NCBI RefSeq assembly: GCF_000970855.1
Contig: NZ_KQ034047.1
Location: forward strand, 409,623-473,622
Direction of reading: 5' to 3'
DNA length: 64,000 nucleotides
DNA from: Lactobacillus helsingborgensis
Lineage (GTDB): Bacteria; Bacillota; Bacilli; Lactobacillales; Lactobacillaceae
Under the pieces are notes generated by a model. That model ran no database searches. It saw only the letters and a list, made by a program, of their open reading frames with translations, and was not told the origin of the DNA. Position numbers and translations under genes: made by a program. Below are positions 46,363 through 55,572 of this stretch, piece by piece. Each line of letters begins with the position of its first letter. Position 1 is the first letter of the stretch.

Positions 46363-48009
46363 ATGAGTAAGCATAACAATTTTTATCATAAAGGTAAAAA
46401 GGTACTATTCTCTAGTATGGCAGTTGCTGCGTTAAGCGTAATTGCAGTTAATCCTGTTGCAGCTAAGGCTGCCGAAGCACAGAAAGAGCAACCTGTTAAG
46501 CCAGCTGAAACTAAGTCAACAACAAATAATGATAAGGGCAATAAAAAAGATATAGAGGATCATACTGCCAAAGATGATTCAAAATGGACTAGAGACAATT
46601 GCAGTTACGACGAAAAGACTAAGACTTTAACTATTGAAGCTGATACAATTGACAATAGTAATTATACAAGTGACACAAACCCTATCAATCCTGCTCAAAT
46701 AGCTTGGAATATTGATGGTGTTGATACAGATGAAATTGAAACCATTGTAATTGAAAATTCCGTTACTTTTAAGGGCGATGCTAGTTCCTTATTTGCTAAT
46801 TTACCAAACTTGAAGGAAATTGTGGGATTAAACAAACTTAAGACAGAAAATGTCACTAACATGAAACAAATGTTTGCCAATGATCCTAAATTAACTTCAT
46901 TGGACCTGTCAAACTTTGACACTTCTAACGTAACTGATATGATGGGCATGTTCATGGATGACTCTAGTTTAACTTCATTAGATGTATCACACTTTAATAC
47001 TGAAAAAGTGACTGATATGTCATACATGTTTGCTCAGGTTGATGCATCTAATGAGGACGATAAACCAAGTAAAGACGCTGCTCCGAAATTGACTGAAATT
47101 AAAGGTTTGAATAAGTTTGATACTGCCAAGGTAGAACGGATGGGCAATATGTTTACTAACCAGAGCGCTTTAACATCTTTGGACATCAGTAGTTTCAAAA
47201 CTCCAAAGGAATCAGTACCAGTAAAAGATGAAAACGGAAAAACACTTTATAATGAGCCCGCTGAAACTGATATGTTAAAGGGACTGGATAGCTTAACCTC
47301 TCTAAAACTTGGTAAAGACAATATTATTAAAAGTTCTGGTCTTAACACAAAGGGTACATGGAACCTGAACGGTAAGAACTTAACTTCTGATGAATTTGCA
47401 AGTCAATTTGATGGTAAGAAAGATGCTGGTGACTTCACTTCAACTCCTGCAAGCACACCTTCAACTCCAAGTACTCCAACTACACCAAGCACACCGACTA
47501 CTCCAAGTAATACTACTAACACAGGTAATACCAACACAAATACTACGACTGATAAGCAAGACACTAATAAGACGGATACTAACAAGCCAGAAACTAACAA
47601 GCCTGCTACTGACAACAAGAAGCCAGCTAAAAAGGCCAAGAAAGGTGTCAAGAGAGTAGTTACCCACAACGCTTATATCTTTAACCAAAAAGGCAAGCGT
47701 GTAAAAGCTGAATACTTCGTTGGTAAAACTATTACTACTTATGGCACTAAGACCATTAACGGCAAGAAGTTTTATGATTTAGGCAAGAACCGTTTCGTTA
47801 AGGCTAATAATGTTACTGGTATCAACCGTAAATTAAAGCACAATGCCTTTATTTACACTAAGAAAGCCAATAACAAAGTTAAACGTTATGGTCGTGATGT
47901 TCTGAAGAAGAACAAGTCAGTTAGAACTTACGGTGGTGCTGTTAAGATGCACAATAAGTTATATTACATCGTAGGCAAGAATCAATTTGTCAAGAAAGCT
48001 AACTTTTAA
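46363..48009 (+). CDS. BspA/DUF285-type protein ending in two SLAP domains
   Basis: A 548-residue exported protein. The ATG at 46363 is chosen because GGAGG lies 6 bases upstream and the product then opens with a normal signal peptide (MSKHNNFYHKGKKVLFSS, cut after AKA). After a charged linker come five or six DUF285 repeats (about 150-290: NMKQMFANDPKLTSLDLSNF, DMMGMFMDDSSLTSLDVSHF), no MucBP module, a Thr/Pro/Ser stalk (about 360-426) and two SLAP domains (427-548) nearly the same as those of the gene upstream. It should sit non-covalently on the wall. Its promoter differs from the shared adhesin promoter, so it may be expressed under other conditions. Confidence 0.86.
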   Translation: MSKHNNFYHKGKKVLFSSMAVAALSVIAVNPVAAKAAEAQKEQPVKPAETKSTTNNDKGNKKDIEDHTAKDDSKWTRDNCSYDEKTKTLTIEADTIDNSNYTSDTNPINPAQIAWNIDGVDTDEIETIVIENSVTFKGDASSLFANLPNLKEIVGLNKLKTENVTNMKQMFANDPKLTSLDLSNFDTSNVTDMMGMFMDDSSLTSLDVSHFNTEKVTDMSYMFAQVDASNEDDKPSKDAAPKLTEIKGLNKFDTAKVERMGNMFTNQSALTSLDISSFKTPKESVPVKDENGKTLYNEPAETDMLKGLDSLTSLKLGKDNIIKSSGLNTKGTWNLNGKNLTSDEFASQFDGKKDAGDFTSTPASTPSTPSTPTTPSTPTTPSNTTNTGNTNTNTTTDKQDTNKTDTNKPETNKPATDNKKPAKKAKKGVKRVVTHNAYIFNQKGKRVKAEYFVGKTITTYGTKTINGKKFYDLGKNRFVKANNVTGINRKLKHNAFIYTKKANNKVKRYGRDVLKKNKSVRTYGGAVKMHNKLYYIVGKNQFVKKANF

Positions 48010-48035
48010 AGATTAAGAGATTTACTCTATAAATG

Positions 48036-48082
48036 AAAAGAACTCAACTAGCAGTTAAAAATGCTAATTGAGTTCTTTTTCT
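48036..48082 (+). terminator. Terminator
   Basis: AAAAGAACTCAA and TAGC pair with GCTA and TTGAGTTCTTTT around a 10-base loop, then T. Confidence 0.92.
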
Positions 48083-48265
48083 ATGCTCAAAAATTAATAA
48101 ATTACTTTAAAATAGTGTGTCTATATTACTATCTAGTGCCATATCTTCCAGCAAATAACCAAATTGAATTTAAAAATCAAAAATTACCTCTTAGCTAAGG
48201 TTAATTATTTATTCTTTTAAAACAAGTTGAAATGTATAGATGGTGCTATTAAGTAAAATGAATTG

Positions 48266-48271
48266 TATAAT
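48266..48271 (+). promoter_or_regulatory. Possible -10 box of the last BspA gene
   Basis: TATAAT 73 bases before the ATG; no convincing -35 box. Confidence 0.35.
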
Positions 48272-48343
48272 AAGTTAAACAAGGTATAAGCTAAATGTTA
48301 ATCATGTATATGTTTATTTTATCATTTAAGAAAGAATAGTAAT

Positions 48344-50308
48344 ATGAGTAAGAAAAAAGATTCTAATCAAACAGAAGCTTCAATAATATACTTTAGTGTT
48401 GCTGCTGCAGCCTTAAGTTTATTAGCTATATCCCCCCAAACAACTAAAGCAGACGAAATAGTGCCTTCATCGACTTTTGTAACAAAATCTCCAACCACAA
48501 CAGGTCAAAACAATAACAAAGTTAATCATGTTAACGCTAAAACCGATACCAAGCAGGAAGTTATTTCTCCAAAAAACTTGCCACCTAAAGATTCAGAACT
48601 GCATACTCAAAGTGCTACTAATTTCAAGTGGGGCAATCTTGATGTTAGCTACAATAATCATGTAATTACCATCCCAAGTGGCAGTATGGATCAACCGGGG
48701 TCTTTAGCTCACATTAACGGCATTAATAGTGACGATGTGCAAGAAGTTCGATTTGCCGGTTCATTAAAAGTTAACTCGGCTTCTGAAATGTTCAGAGGGC
48801 TAACTAATCTAACTAAAATCACTGGTTTAGAAAACCTTGATACTTCTGCCACCATAGACATGAGGTACATGTTTGCAAATTGTGAAAATTTAACCAGCAT
48901 AGAAGGCATTGGTGATTTGCAGACCACCAAAGTTACTAACATGTCTTTTATGTTTGCGGGCTGTAGTAAATTAACTAGTCTAGACTTATCAAATTTTGAT
49001 ACTGCTAATACTAGCCACGCAGAGAGCATGTTTCAGGATTGTGAAAATTTGCAGAGCATTAAATTTCCACCTAATTTCACAATAGCCAAGGTGGACGATA
49101 TAAGTCGCATGTTCAGTGGGTGTTCAAGTTTAACTGCTTTAGATCTCAGTAAGTTTAATACTAGCCAAGTTAAAAAAATGATTTGGACTTTTAAAGATTG
49201 CTCCAGCTTAACCAAGTTGGATTTATCTTCATTTGACACTTCTAACGTAATTGATATGAATGGAATGTTTAATAATTGTAGTAGCTTAAAAGAACTTAAT
49301 CTCAGGAGTTTTGTCATAGATCCTAATATTGATAAAGGTTATATGTTAGACGGACTTGCTAAATTAAACACCCTTAAACTAGGTAAAAATACATATATTA
49401 ATGATACACATCTTAACACTTCAGGAACTTGGGTCAATATCGGCAATGGAAAAGAAGATGCACCACAGGCAAACAATAAATATCTGTCTGAAGACTTAAT
49501 TGCCCATGCTGACGACATTCTTGGCGACACTTATATTCGACCAGGTAGTCCTATTACTGTTTCTTACTTGGATACTAATAAAAGATCACTTACACCTGAT
49601 ATTAGTTTGAAGGGCAAAATTGGCGATGATTATAAGGTGACGGCGAAGACAATTCCGGGATATATCGTAAAGGAAGTCCCAGATAATGCCACTGGGGTTT
49701 TCACTGATCAACAGAAAAATGTCAAGTTTATTTATTCTGTTGACCCCGAATCTACCTCTACCACCACACCAATTAAAGCTGCAGATGTTACCGTCTCTTA
49801 TCAAGATGAAAACGGCAATCAAATTGCACCTGAAACGATAATACAGGGTAATGTGGGTGATGGTTACACCACTGGTGCTAAGGCGATACCGGGTTATACC
49901 TTAAAAGTTAGGCCTAAAAATGCCACCAGCTTTTTTGGCACTGCACCGCAAAGCGTAACCTATATCTATGTTAAAGATGAACCTCAAGCTAATACCAGCC
50001 CTGAGCATAGCGGTCAAAATAGTTCGACCAACTCGGCTAGTCAAACTCAAAGCAAGGCTAAAAATCCTCATCAAAATAAAAATAACTCTACTTCAAACGG
50101 TATTACTGAGAACTATACCATTTTTAAACCAGCTGAAAGTGAACCTGACTCCACCAAGTCAGTGCTGTTCACTGACAATGGTCGCCATGAAAAATTGCCA
50201 CAAACCGGTACTAATAAGCATTCCCAGATAACAATGCTTTTATTGGGCTTCATGGCAGTAATTGGCAGTCTATTTAGCAACTGTTTTAGCAAAAAGAAAA
50301 AAGATTAA
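48344..50308 (+). CDS. BspA/DUF285-type adhesin with two MucBP modules and LPQTG anchor
   Basis: A 654-residue wall-anchored protein. The signal peptide is different from the shared type (basic start, then YFSVAAAALSLLAIS, cut near TTKA). About seven DUF285 repeats (about 135-340) are followed by two MucBP modules (ITVSYLDTNKRSLTPD and VTVSYQDENGNQIAPE) and a Ser/Asn/Gln-rich stalk. LPQTG lies at 618-622, then a hydrophobic helix and KKKKD. It lies at the end of the island with its own terminator. Expected to be attached by the sortase at 26251. Confidence 0.87.
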   Translation: MSKKKDSNQTEASIIYFSVAAAALSLLAISPQTTKADEIVPSSTFVTKSPTTTGQNNNKVNHVNAKTDTKQEVISPKNLPPKDSELHTQSATNFKWGNLDVSYNNHVITIPSGSMDQPGSLAHINGINSDDVQEVRFAGSLKVNSASEMFRGLTNLTKITGLENLDTSATIDMRYMFANCENLTSIEGIGDLQTTKVTNMSFMFAGCSKLTSLDLSNFDTANTSHAESMFQDCENLQSIKFPPNFTIAKVDDISRMFSGCSSLTALDLSKFNTSQVKKMIWTFKDCSSLTKLDLSSFDTSNVIDMNGMFNNCSSLKELNLRSFVIDPNIDKGYMLDGLAKLNTLKLGKNTYINDTHLNTSGTWVNIGNGKEDAPQANNKYLSEDLIAHADDILGDTYIRPGSPITVSYLDTNKRSLTPDISLKGKIGDDYKVTAKTIPGYIVKEVPDNATGVFTDQQKNVKFIYSVDPESTSTTTPIKAADVTVSYQDENGNQIAPETIIQGNVGDGYTTGAKAIPGYTLKVRPKNATSFFGTAPQSVTYIYVKDEPQANTSPEHSGQNSSTNSASQTQSKAKNPHQNKNNSTSNGITENYTIFKPAESEPDSTKSVLFTDNGRHEKLPQTGTNKHSQITMLLLGFMAVIGSLFSNCFSKKKKD

Positions 50309-50320
50309 TTACAATAGTAT

Positions 50321-50357
50321 GAAAAAGTTCCGTCAATTTACGCTGGAATTTTTTGTC
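50321..50357 (+). terminator. Terminator
   Basis: AAAAAGTTCC pairs with GGAATTTTTT (one G-T pair) around a 13-base loop. Confidence 0.7.
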
Positions 50358-50421
50358 TTGCATAAAAATAACTGAACCGTTTTAATTAAAGAAGAATATT
50401 TTTTAAGCAAAAGGAGTAAAA

Positions 50422-51495
50422 ATGGGACTTAATAAGCCACTTTTATTTGCGCTTAGCGATACTAAGCCAGGACCAAAAAATTTAATTACAGATGTTGCCG
50501 GCGTTACTGTCGGGCATAAAACAGTTGTTACTGATAGACTCAGAACCGGTGTTACTGTGGTCAACCCCTGTCCAGATAATATCTTCCGGGAAAAAATGCC
50601 AGCCGCTGCACACGTTATCAACGGCTTTGGCAAAAGCACAGGACTTGTTCAGGTTAACGAACTGGGCACAATTGAAACACCACTGGTTTTAACCAATACT
50701 CTCAGCGTGGGTACCGCATCAATGGCTTTAGTCAAAAGAATGCTGGCTGAAAATCCAGAAATTGGTCTTTCCACTGGTAGTGTCAATCCGATCATCATGG
50801 AGTGCAATGACAGTTCGATTAACCACATTCGCGATTTAGGTGTCACTGAAGACGATGTGAATGATGCTTTTGCAGCTGCTAGTACAGATTTTGCTGAAGG
50901 CGGAGTTGGCGGTGGAACGGGCATGCGCTGCTACGAACTTAAGGGCGGCATTGGTTCTGCTTCAAGACAAGTAGAAATTGACGGTAAGACCTTTACAATG
51001 GGCGCACTAGTCATGTCTAATTTTGGTCTTAGTGCTGATTTGAACATTTATGGTCATGCTATTGGTAAAAAATTTGTGGATAACAAGGACACTAAGGAAA
51101 AAGGCAGTATCATCACAATAATTGCTACCGATATCCCGTTTAACTCGAGACAATTAAAACGCATTGCCAAACGCTCCGGTATCGGCATCACTCGCAGTGG
51201 CTCATTTAGCGGCAACGGTAGTGGCGAGATTACTCTAGCTTTCTCTACTGCTAACCGGGTAAGTCATTTCCCTGAACACGAGTTGAGTACAATCCAGGCA
51301 ATTACTGATGACAAAATTGACCGCTACTTCAGAATTACGGTAGATATTGTTCACGAAGCCATTCTCAGTTCTTTGGCTCATGCACAAACAACGCCCGACC
51401 GTGACGGTAAGCCAATGTTATGCCTAAAAGACGCCCTCATGCAGCTTGGTGATGATAAAGAGGCAATGCAATTAATTGCAGACTTAGGTTTTTAA
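50422..51495 (+). CDS. P1-family (DmpA-type) aminopeptidase
   Basis: A 357-residue member of peptidase family S58, the DmpA/BapA group of N-terminal-nucleophile hydrolases. The N-terminal ITDVAGVTVGHKTV, the central EGGVGGGTGMRCYELKGGIGS and MGALVMSNFG are family marks. The self-cleavage site is visible at KGSIITIIATD; by family, the bond Gly228-Ser229 would be cut and Ser229 would become the nucleophile. Substrates in the family are L-aminopeptides, D-esters and beta-peptides. There is no signal peptide, so it acts in the cytoplasm. AAGGAG precedes the ATG. It is not part of the adhesin island, being set off by terminators on both sides. Confidence 0.9.
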   Translation: MGLNKPLLFALSDTKPGPKNLITDVAGVTVGHKTVVTDRLRTGVTVVNPCPDNIFREKMPAAAHVINGFGKSTGLVQVNELGTIETPLVLTNTLSVGTASMALVKRMLAENPEIGLSTGSVNPIIMECNDSSINHIRDLGVTEDDVNDAFAAASTDFAEGGVGGGTGMRCYELKGGIGSASRQVEIDGKTFTMGALVMSNFGLSADLNIYGHAIGKKFVDNKDTKEKGSIITIIATDIPFNSRQLKRIAKRSGIGITRSGSFSGNGSGEITLAFSTANRVSHFPEHELSTIQAITDDKIDRYFRITVDIVHEAILSSLAHAQTTPDRDGKPMLCLKDALMQLGDDKEAMQLIADLGF

Positions 51496-51600
51496 TTAAG
51501 CCAAAAAAATTACACCGCAAAGTTCTACACCTTGTAAAATAATACCAGCTATTAGGTATTAAAATTATTTGCTAATGATGTAGTTCATGACACAAACAAA

Positions 51601-51643
51601 TAAAAGCCGTATTTGAATTTAAACTCAAATACGACTTTTTTTA
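51601..51643. terminator. Bidirectional terminator
   Basis: AAAG..GTATTTGA pairs with TCAAATAC..CTTT around an 8-base loop, with T runs on both strands, between the convergent peptidase and ABC exporter genes. Confidence 0.85.
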
Positions 51644-53245
51644 TTTATTCAATACAATATTTTCGTCGAATAAGTCGGCTGTCTCTTTTTGTAAATGGTG
51701 TGTTACTAAAACAATGGTTTTATTCTTCTGCGTTAAAATCAGTTTTTCCAACGAAATGCTGGCCACCTTGTCTAATGACGAGGTCGCCTCATCAAAAAGA
51801 TATACGGGCGTATCACGCAAAAGCGCTCGTGCAAGCGCAATCCTCTGCTTCTGCCCACCAGATAGATTAGTCCCTTGGTTTGCCAGTATCGTGTTGATAC
51901 CAGCGGGTAAATGAGCAATTATTTGCTCAATGCCACACGCCGTAATGACCTGTTTTAGCTTTGCAGGAGCAACCTTTTGCCCCAAAGTTAAATTCCACTT
52001 TAAACTAGCCGTAAAAATATATGGTGTTTGTTCGACATAAGAAATTATTTGATGCAGCTGAGTATCAGAAATTTTAGCATAGTCTATGCCACCCAATTTG
52101 ATCGTACCGGTATAATTTTTTAACAGGCCTCTAATAATATTAAGCAGCGTTGATTTACCTGCAGCTGAATCACCGAGCAAGAGGTATTTTTTCCCTTCTG
52201 CAATAGTCAAATTCAGGTTATCTAAAATTGGTTGCCTCTTTTCCTTATAAGTATACGAAAGGTTCTCAATTTGAATTTGTTTAGCAGAAATTTCTTGTTT
52301 CTGATCAGGCTGCGTGGTCGTTTTAATATTTGCCAGCTTATCCATAATTGGTTTAAGTGATTTAAATTCCTGCCAATTAAAGCTGATGCCACTCAGTTCA
52401 GCAAAAATTGTACCGGCAAAATATTGCGCGCCGCTTATAGTTCCCACTGGAGTAAGATGCCGCAAAATTAAATAACCGCTTTGAGCTAAAACAATCACTT
52501 GACTTAAATAGGCAATGCAATTGGTAAAGGCTTGAGTAAAGCCCGCCGCCTTAACGTAATCAACAGCATTTTTTTGGACATCTGCAGATCCTTGATTAAT
52601 TCTTTTAACAATTACTTGGGGTAAATTTACCAAAAATAAGGTATTGAAGCCATTCAGGACATCATTAATTTTATTAACCAACCGTTCTTGCGCATGGGAG
52701 AGTTCAAGCGAACGTTTAGATAACCATTTTGAAAACAAATTAGGCACTACCGCCATAATTGTGGTTAAGATAACAACAGTAGCAAGTAAACTGACCTGAA
52801 AATACGCTAAAGTGACTGCTCCCAACAAGATTTCGCTAATTTGTTGTACAATCATCATCAAATCGTTGACACCAAATTCATTGATCGTATTAATATCATT
52901 GGTTAGCCATGAGGCGTAGGTAGCAGTGGTTTGCTGATGAAAAGACTGATAATCCGACTGTGACAACTTTTGTGCCACATCCTGTCGAATCAGCAGATCA
53001 ATTTGCTGCTTCAATTTTGTTTGATTGACCGAAATTAAATAGGTAAAGATCGCGTACATGACATAGGCAGCAGCCATAATTGTGACCCAAATAAAAAACA
53101 GTTGGGCATGCAGTTTGGTGACCTGAGTTAGGGCATTTGCACTGGCAATTCCTGCAAGTGTTGAAAACCCTGAATTAATAACAGTTAGGGCAATTACTAT
53201 ACTAAATTGCCACTTAGCTCTTTTAAAATATTTGAATAAGGGCAT
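51641..53245 (-). CDS. ABC exporter, fused permease and ATPase
   Basis: A 534-residue half-transporter. Membrane helices fill about the first 290 residues; the ATPase domain shows Walker A GDSAAGKST, Q-loop VEQTPYIFTA, signature NLSGGQKQRIALARAL, Walker B VYLFDEATSSLD and H-loop LVTHH. The architecture is that of exporters of lipids, peptides or drugs, acting as dimer. AGGAGG lies before the ATG. It is monocistronic and no precursor peptide is visible next to it. The substrate is unknown. Confidence 0.85.
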   Translation of the reverse strand: MPLFKYFKRAKWQFSIVIALTVINSGFSTLAGIASANALTQVTKLHAQLFFIWVTIMAAAYVMYAIFTYLISVNQTKLKQQIDLLIRQDVAQKLSQSDYQSFHQQTTATYASWLTNDINTINEFGVNDLMMIVQQISEILLGAVTLAYFQVSLLATVVILTTIMAVVPNLFSKWLSKRSLELSHAQERLVNKINDVLNGFNTLFLVNLPQVIVKRINQGSADVQKNAVDYVKAAGFTQAFTNCIAYLSQVIVLAQSGYLILRHLTPVGTISGAQYFAGTIFAELSGISFNWQEFKSLKPIMDKLANIKTTTQPDQKQEISAKQIQIENLSYTYKEKRQPILDNLNLTIAEGKKYLLLGDSAAGKSTLLNIIRGLLKNYTGTIKLGGIDYAKISDTQLHQIISYVEQTPYIFTASLKWNLTLGQKVAPAKLKQVITACGIEQIIAHLPAGINTILANQGTNLSGGQKQRIALARALLRDTPVYLFDEATSSLDKVASISLEKLILTQKNKTIVLVTHHLQKETADLFDENIVLNK

Positions 53246-53429
53246 ATTCCTCCTAAAACTTATTTTTTATTAATGTTTTCAATTAATAATATGATATTTT
53301 TCATTTTTATTCAATTTTATTTAGCATAAATAGTTTAATTGCAAATGTTTACTGCAGTGCTATTATTAAAACATGTATTAAACAATTGGACGTATAAATT
53401 AATATTAGATTAATAAATATTGTAAGTGA
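53246..53429. other. AT-rich spacer
   Basis: Upstream region of the ABC exporter; no gene or firm regulatory site is seen. Confidence 0.3.
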
Positions 53430-53528
53430 GCTGTCAAAGAAGCACTTAAAAATGGTAAAATCACCCAAGAACATTACGACAATTTTCTCAAGTATCAAAA
53501 TAAAATTAATACTCAAAAAAAGTATTAA
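53430..53528 (+). pseudogene. Possible remnant of an rsgA-like GTPase gene end
   Basis: A frame of 32 codons after a TGA reads AVKEALKNGKITQEHYDNFL and a short basic tail, then stops. The spacing of A-V-x-x-A-x-x-x-G-x-I-x-x-x-x-Y-x-x-x-L-K is that of the last helices of the ribosome-assembly GTPase RsgA, but the zinc-binding part that should precede it is absent. It is probably the scar of a deleted second copy; the likeness is short and may be chance. Confidence 0.3.
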
Positions 53529-53577
53529 TATCATTATGTATCATAAACAACGCCTTAAAAATTGTTTTCAATAATTA

Positions 53578-53618
53578 GCAAAAGGTTCTCAGAAAATATT
53601 TTCTGGGAACCTTTTAGT
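53578..53618 (-). terminator. Terminator of the LacI gene
   Basis: AAAAGGTTC(T)CAG pairs with CTGGGAACCTTTT around a short AT loop, just after the stop at 53629 on the minus strand; T follows on both strands. Confidence 0.85.
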
Positions 53619-53628
53619 TACATTTATA

Positions 53629-54621
53629 CTAGGTCGTTTTTCTTTTCACTAATGAAACCGGAATAGTAAATTTATGTTCTAAAATATCTTCTCTTTTCAG
53701 TATTTTTAATAAATTGGTAGATGAAACCCGGGCAATCTCTGAAGTATTCTGTCTAATTGTGGTTAATTGCAGCTTGCTGGCCACTGGGGTATCGTCAAAA
53801 CCAACTATACTCAATTGTTCCGGTACTCTAATCCCCTCACCTATTGCGGCCTGATAAATATAACTTGCCACATTATCATTGATGGCAAAAATACCCAGTT
53901 TTTGATGTTCTTTAAGTAGCTTTTTTATCTGCTTAAATATTTTATCTTTGACTAGATAAATCTCGTCTGAATTAGTTTTAGAATTAATAATTATTGGTTT
54001 ATTTATGCCGCGACTTTTGACCGTTTGCGTGAAACCCAGAATACGGCTCTTATTGCTGGAAAATTCATTATTTTTGTTTGTAAGCATAATAGGATAACAA
54101 CCTCTATCAACCAAATGGTTAGCGGCTATCACTGCACCCGCGTAATTGTCAGAAGAAGCTGTAATTGTGTTGTTACTTAGTTTTGGTGACCGATCTATAA
54201 ATACCGTAGGTAAATCTGCCCGGTTTTTGCTTATTGCTCTTTGAGTAGAAATAACCACCAAACCATCAACTATATGATTACTTAACTTCGCGATATATTT
54301 TTCTTCTATTTCCGCATTTCTTTCTGTATTGCACACAATAGTTAAATAATCTTTTTCAAAAAAATATTGCTCACATTTTTTAACTATAGCAGCATAATAA
54401 GCGTTAGTAATATCGGGTACCAGAATACCAATTATTGCAAGGCTGCCCTTACGCATCCCTTTAGCAATTATATTCTGTGAATAGTGATTTTCCTTAGCTA
54501 TTTTTAAAATTTTATCCCTGGTTTGATCGGAAAACCTACCCGTATTATTTAACACTCGCGAAACTGTTGAAACTGAAAAGCCACTTAAACGAGCAATATC
54601 TTTAATTGATTTTACTGCCAT
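53629..54621 (-). CDS. LacI-family regulator of the transaldolase/PTS operon
   Basis: A 330-residue repressor. The helix-turn-helix and hinge are at the N-terminus (SIKDIARLSGFSVSTVSRVL), followed by a periplasmic-binding-protein-like domain from about residue 60 (AIIGILVPDITNAYYAAIV) with the C-terminal LSIVGFDDTPVASKLQLTTI segment that contacts effector. It is divergent from the operon starting at 54824; the spacer holds two inverted copies of a 14-base site flanking the operon promoter, so it most likely represses that operon, and perhaps itself, until a sugar or sugar phosphate binds. Confidence 0.9.
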   Translation of the reverse strand: MAVKSIKDIARLSGFSVSTVSRVLNNTGRFSDQTRDKILKIAKENHYSQNIIAKGMRKGSLAIIGILVPDITNAYYAAIVKKCEQYFFEKDYLTIVCNTERNAEIEEKYIAKLSNHIVDGLVVISTQRAISKNRADLPTVFIDRSPKLSNNTITASSDNYAGAVIAANHLVDRGCYPIMLTNKNNEFSSNKSRILGFTQTVKSRGINKPIIINSKTNSDEIYLVKDKIFKQIKKLLKEHQKLGIFAINDNVASYIYQAAIGEGIRVPEQLSIVGFDDTPVASKLQLTTIRQNTSEIARVSSTNLLKILKREDILEHKFTIPVSLVKRKTT

Positions 54622-54712
54622 TCTGCAATTTATCCTAATTTAAATTCTATTTTTATTTTTCTAATTTTACTTTACATCTTGTCAACAACATTATACAATA
54701 AAAATGTAGTTA

Positions 54713-54791
54713 GCGGAAACGCTTGCATTAATTAACTTTAAGGCCTTTAACTTAGGCCTATAATTTTTACTGTTTGCGCAAACGTTACCGC
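54713..54791 (+). promoter_or_regulatory. Twin operators around the operon promoter
   Basis: GCGGAAACGCTTGC at 54713-54726 and, in opposite orientation, GCAAACGTTACCGC at 54778-54791 (reverse complement GCGGTAACGTTTGC) agree at 12 of 14 bases, with centres 65 bases apart. A TATAAT -10 box lies between them at 54759-54764. The second site overlaps a 12-base palindrome GTTTGCGCAAAC (54772-54783). Arrangement fits a LacI-family repressor binding both sites with looping; a catabolite-response role for one site is possible. Confidence 0.65.
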
Positions 54792-54823
54792 ATTTTTGCT
54801 ATAACAGCAGGAGGAGAAAAAGC

Positions 54824-55540
54824 ATGAAAATTAATGATTTAAATGTGCAAATTTATGCTGACGGCGCTGTAATCAGTGATATGGTCAAGGCCAAAGAAAG
54901 TGGTGTAGTTAAAGGTTTTACTACCAACCCCTCATTAATGAAAAAAGCAGGCGTCACCGACTATCTTAGTTTTGCTAAAGAAGTATTAGCAAAAGTAACT
55001 GGTCTGCCAATTTCATTTGAGGTTTTCAGCGATGATTTTGACACAATGGCCAAGGAAGCTCGAAAAATTTCAGCTTTAGGCGAGAACGTTTTTGTAAAAA
55101 TACCAATTACCAATACCAAAGGTGAATCTTCTGTACCTTTAATTAAAAAATTATCCGCGGAAGGAATCAAGTTAAACGTTACTGCAATGTTTACATTAGA
55201 GCAAACCAAGGATGTATTAGCGGCATTAAAACCTGGTTCGCAGAATATTCTCTCAATTTTTGCCGGTCGTTTGGCAGATACTGGCATTGACCCAATGCCG
55301 TTAATGAAAGAAGCGGCAAAACTTTGTCATGAAAATGGTAATGGCTGGCTGTTGTGGGCAAGCTGCCGCGAAGTGTTTAATATTTTTCAAGCTGAAGAAT
55401 GCGGCTGTGACATTATTACCTGCACCGCACCCGTTATTGCCAAATTCCCACTAATTGGAACCTCTCCTAAAGAGCGTTCCTTACAGACAGTCCAAGACTT
55501 TAACAAGGATGTTAAAGCGCTGGGATTCTCCATTTTATAA
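54824..55540 (+). CDS. Transaldolase / fructose-6-phosphate aldolase-like protein
   Basis: A 238-residue class I aldolase of the transaldolase family. KGFTTNPSLMKKAGV at the N-terminus, ENVFVKIPITNT with the Schiff-base Lys92, and GIKLNVTAMFTLEQ are the family marks; ILSIFAGRLADTGIDP follows. The length is between the short FSA type (about 215-220) and longer transaldolases, closest to the FSA/TalC branch. It should cleave or form a ketose phosphate, probably the phosphorylated sugar supplied by the PTS encoded just downstream. GGAGGAG stands before the ATG. First gene of the operon. Confidence 0.85.
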   Translation: MKINDLNVQIYADGAVISDMVKAKESGVVKGFTTNPSLMKKAGVTDYLSFAKEVLAKVTGLPISFEVFSDDFDTMAKEARKISALGENVFVKIPITNTKGESSVPLIKKLSAEGIKLNVTAMFTLEQTKDVLAALKPGSQNILSIFAGRLADTGIDPMPLMKEAAKLCHENGNGWLLWASCREVFNIFQAEECGCDIITCTAPVIAKFPLIGTSPKERSLQTVQDFNKDVKALGFSIL

Positions 55541-55572
55541 GCTACTGAAAATAAGAAAGTTGAGGCGTTAAA

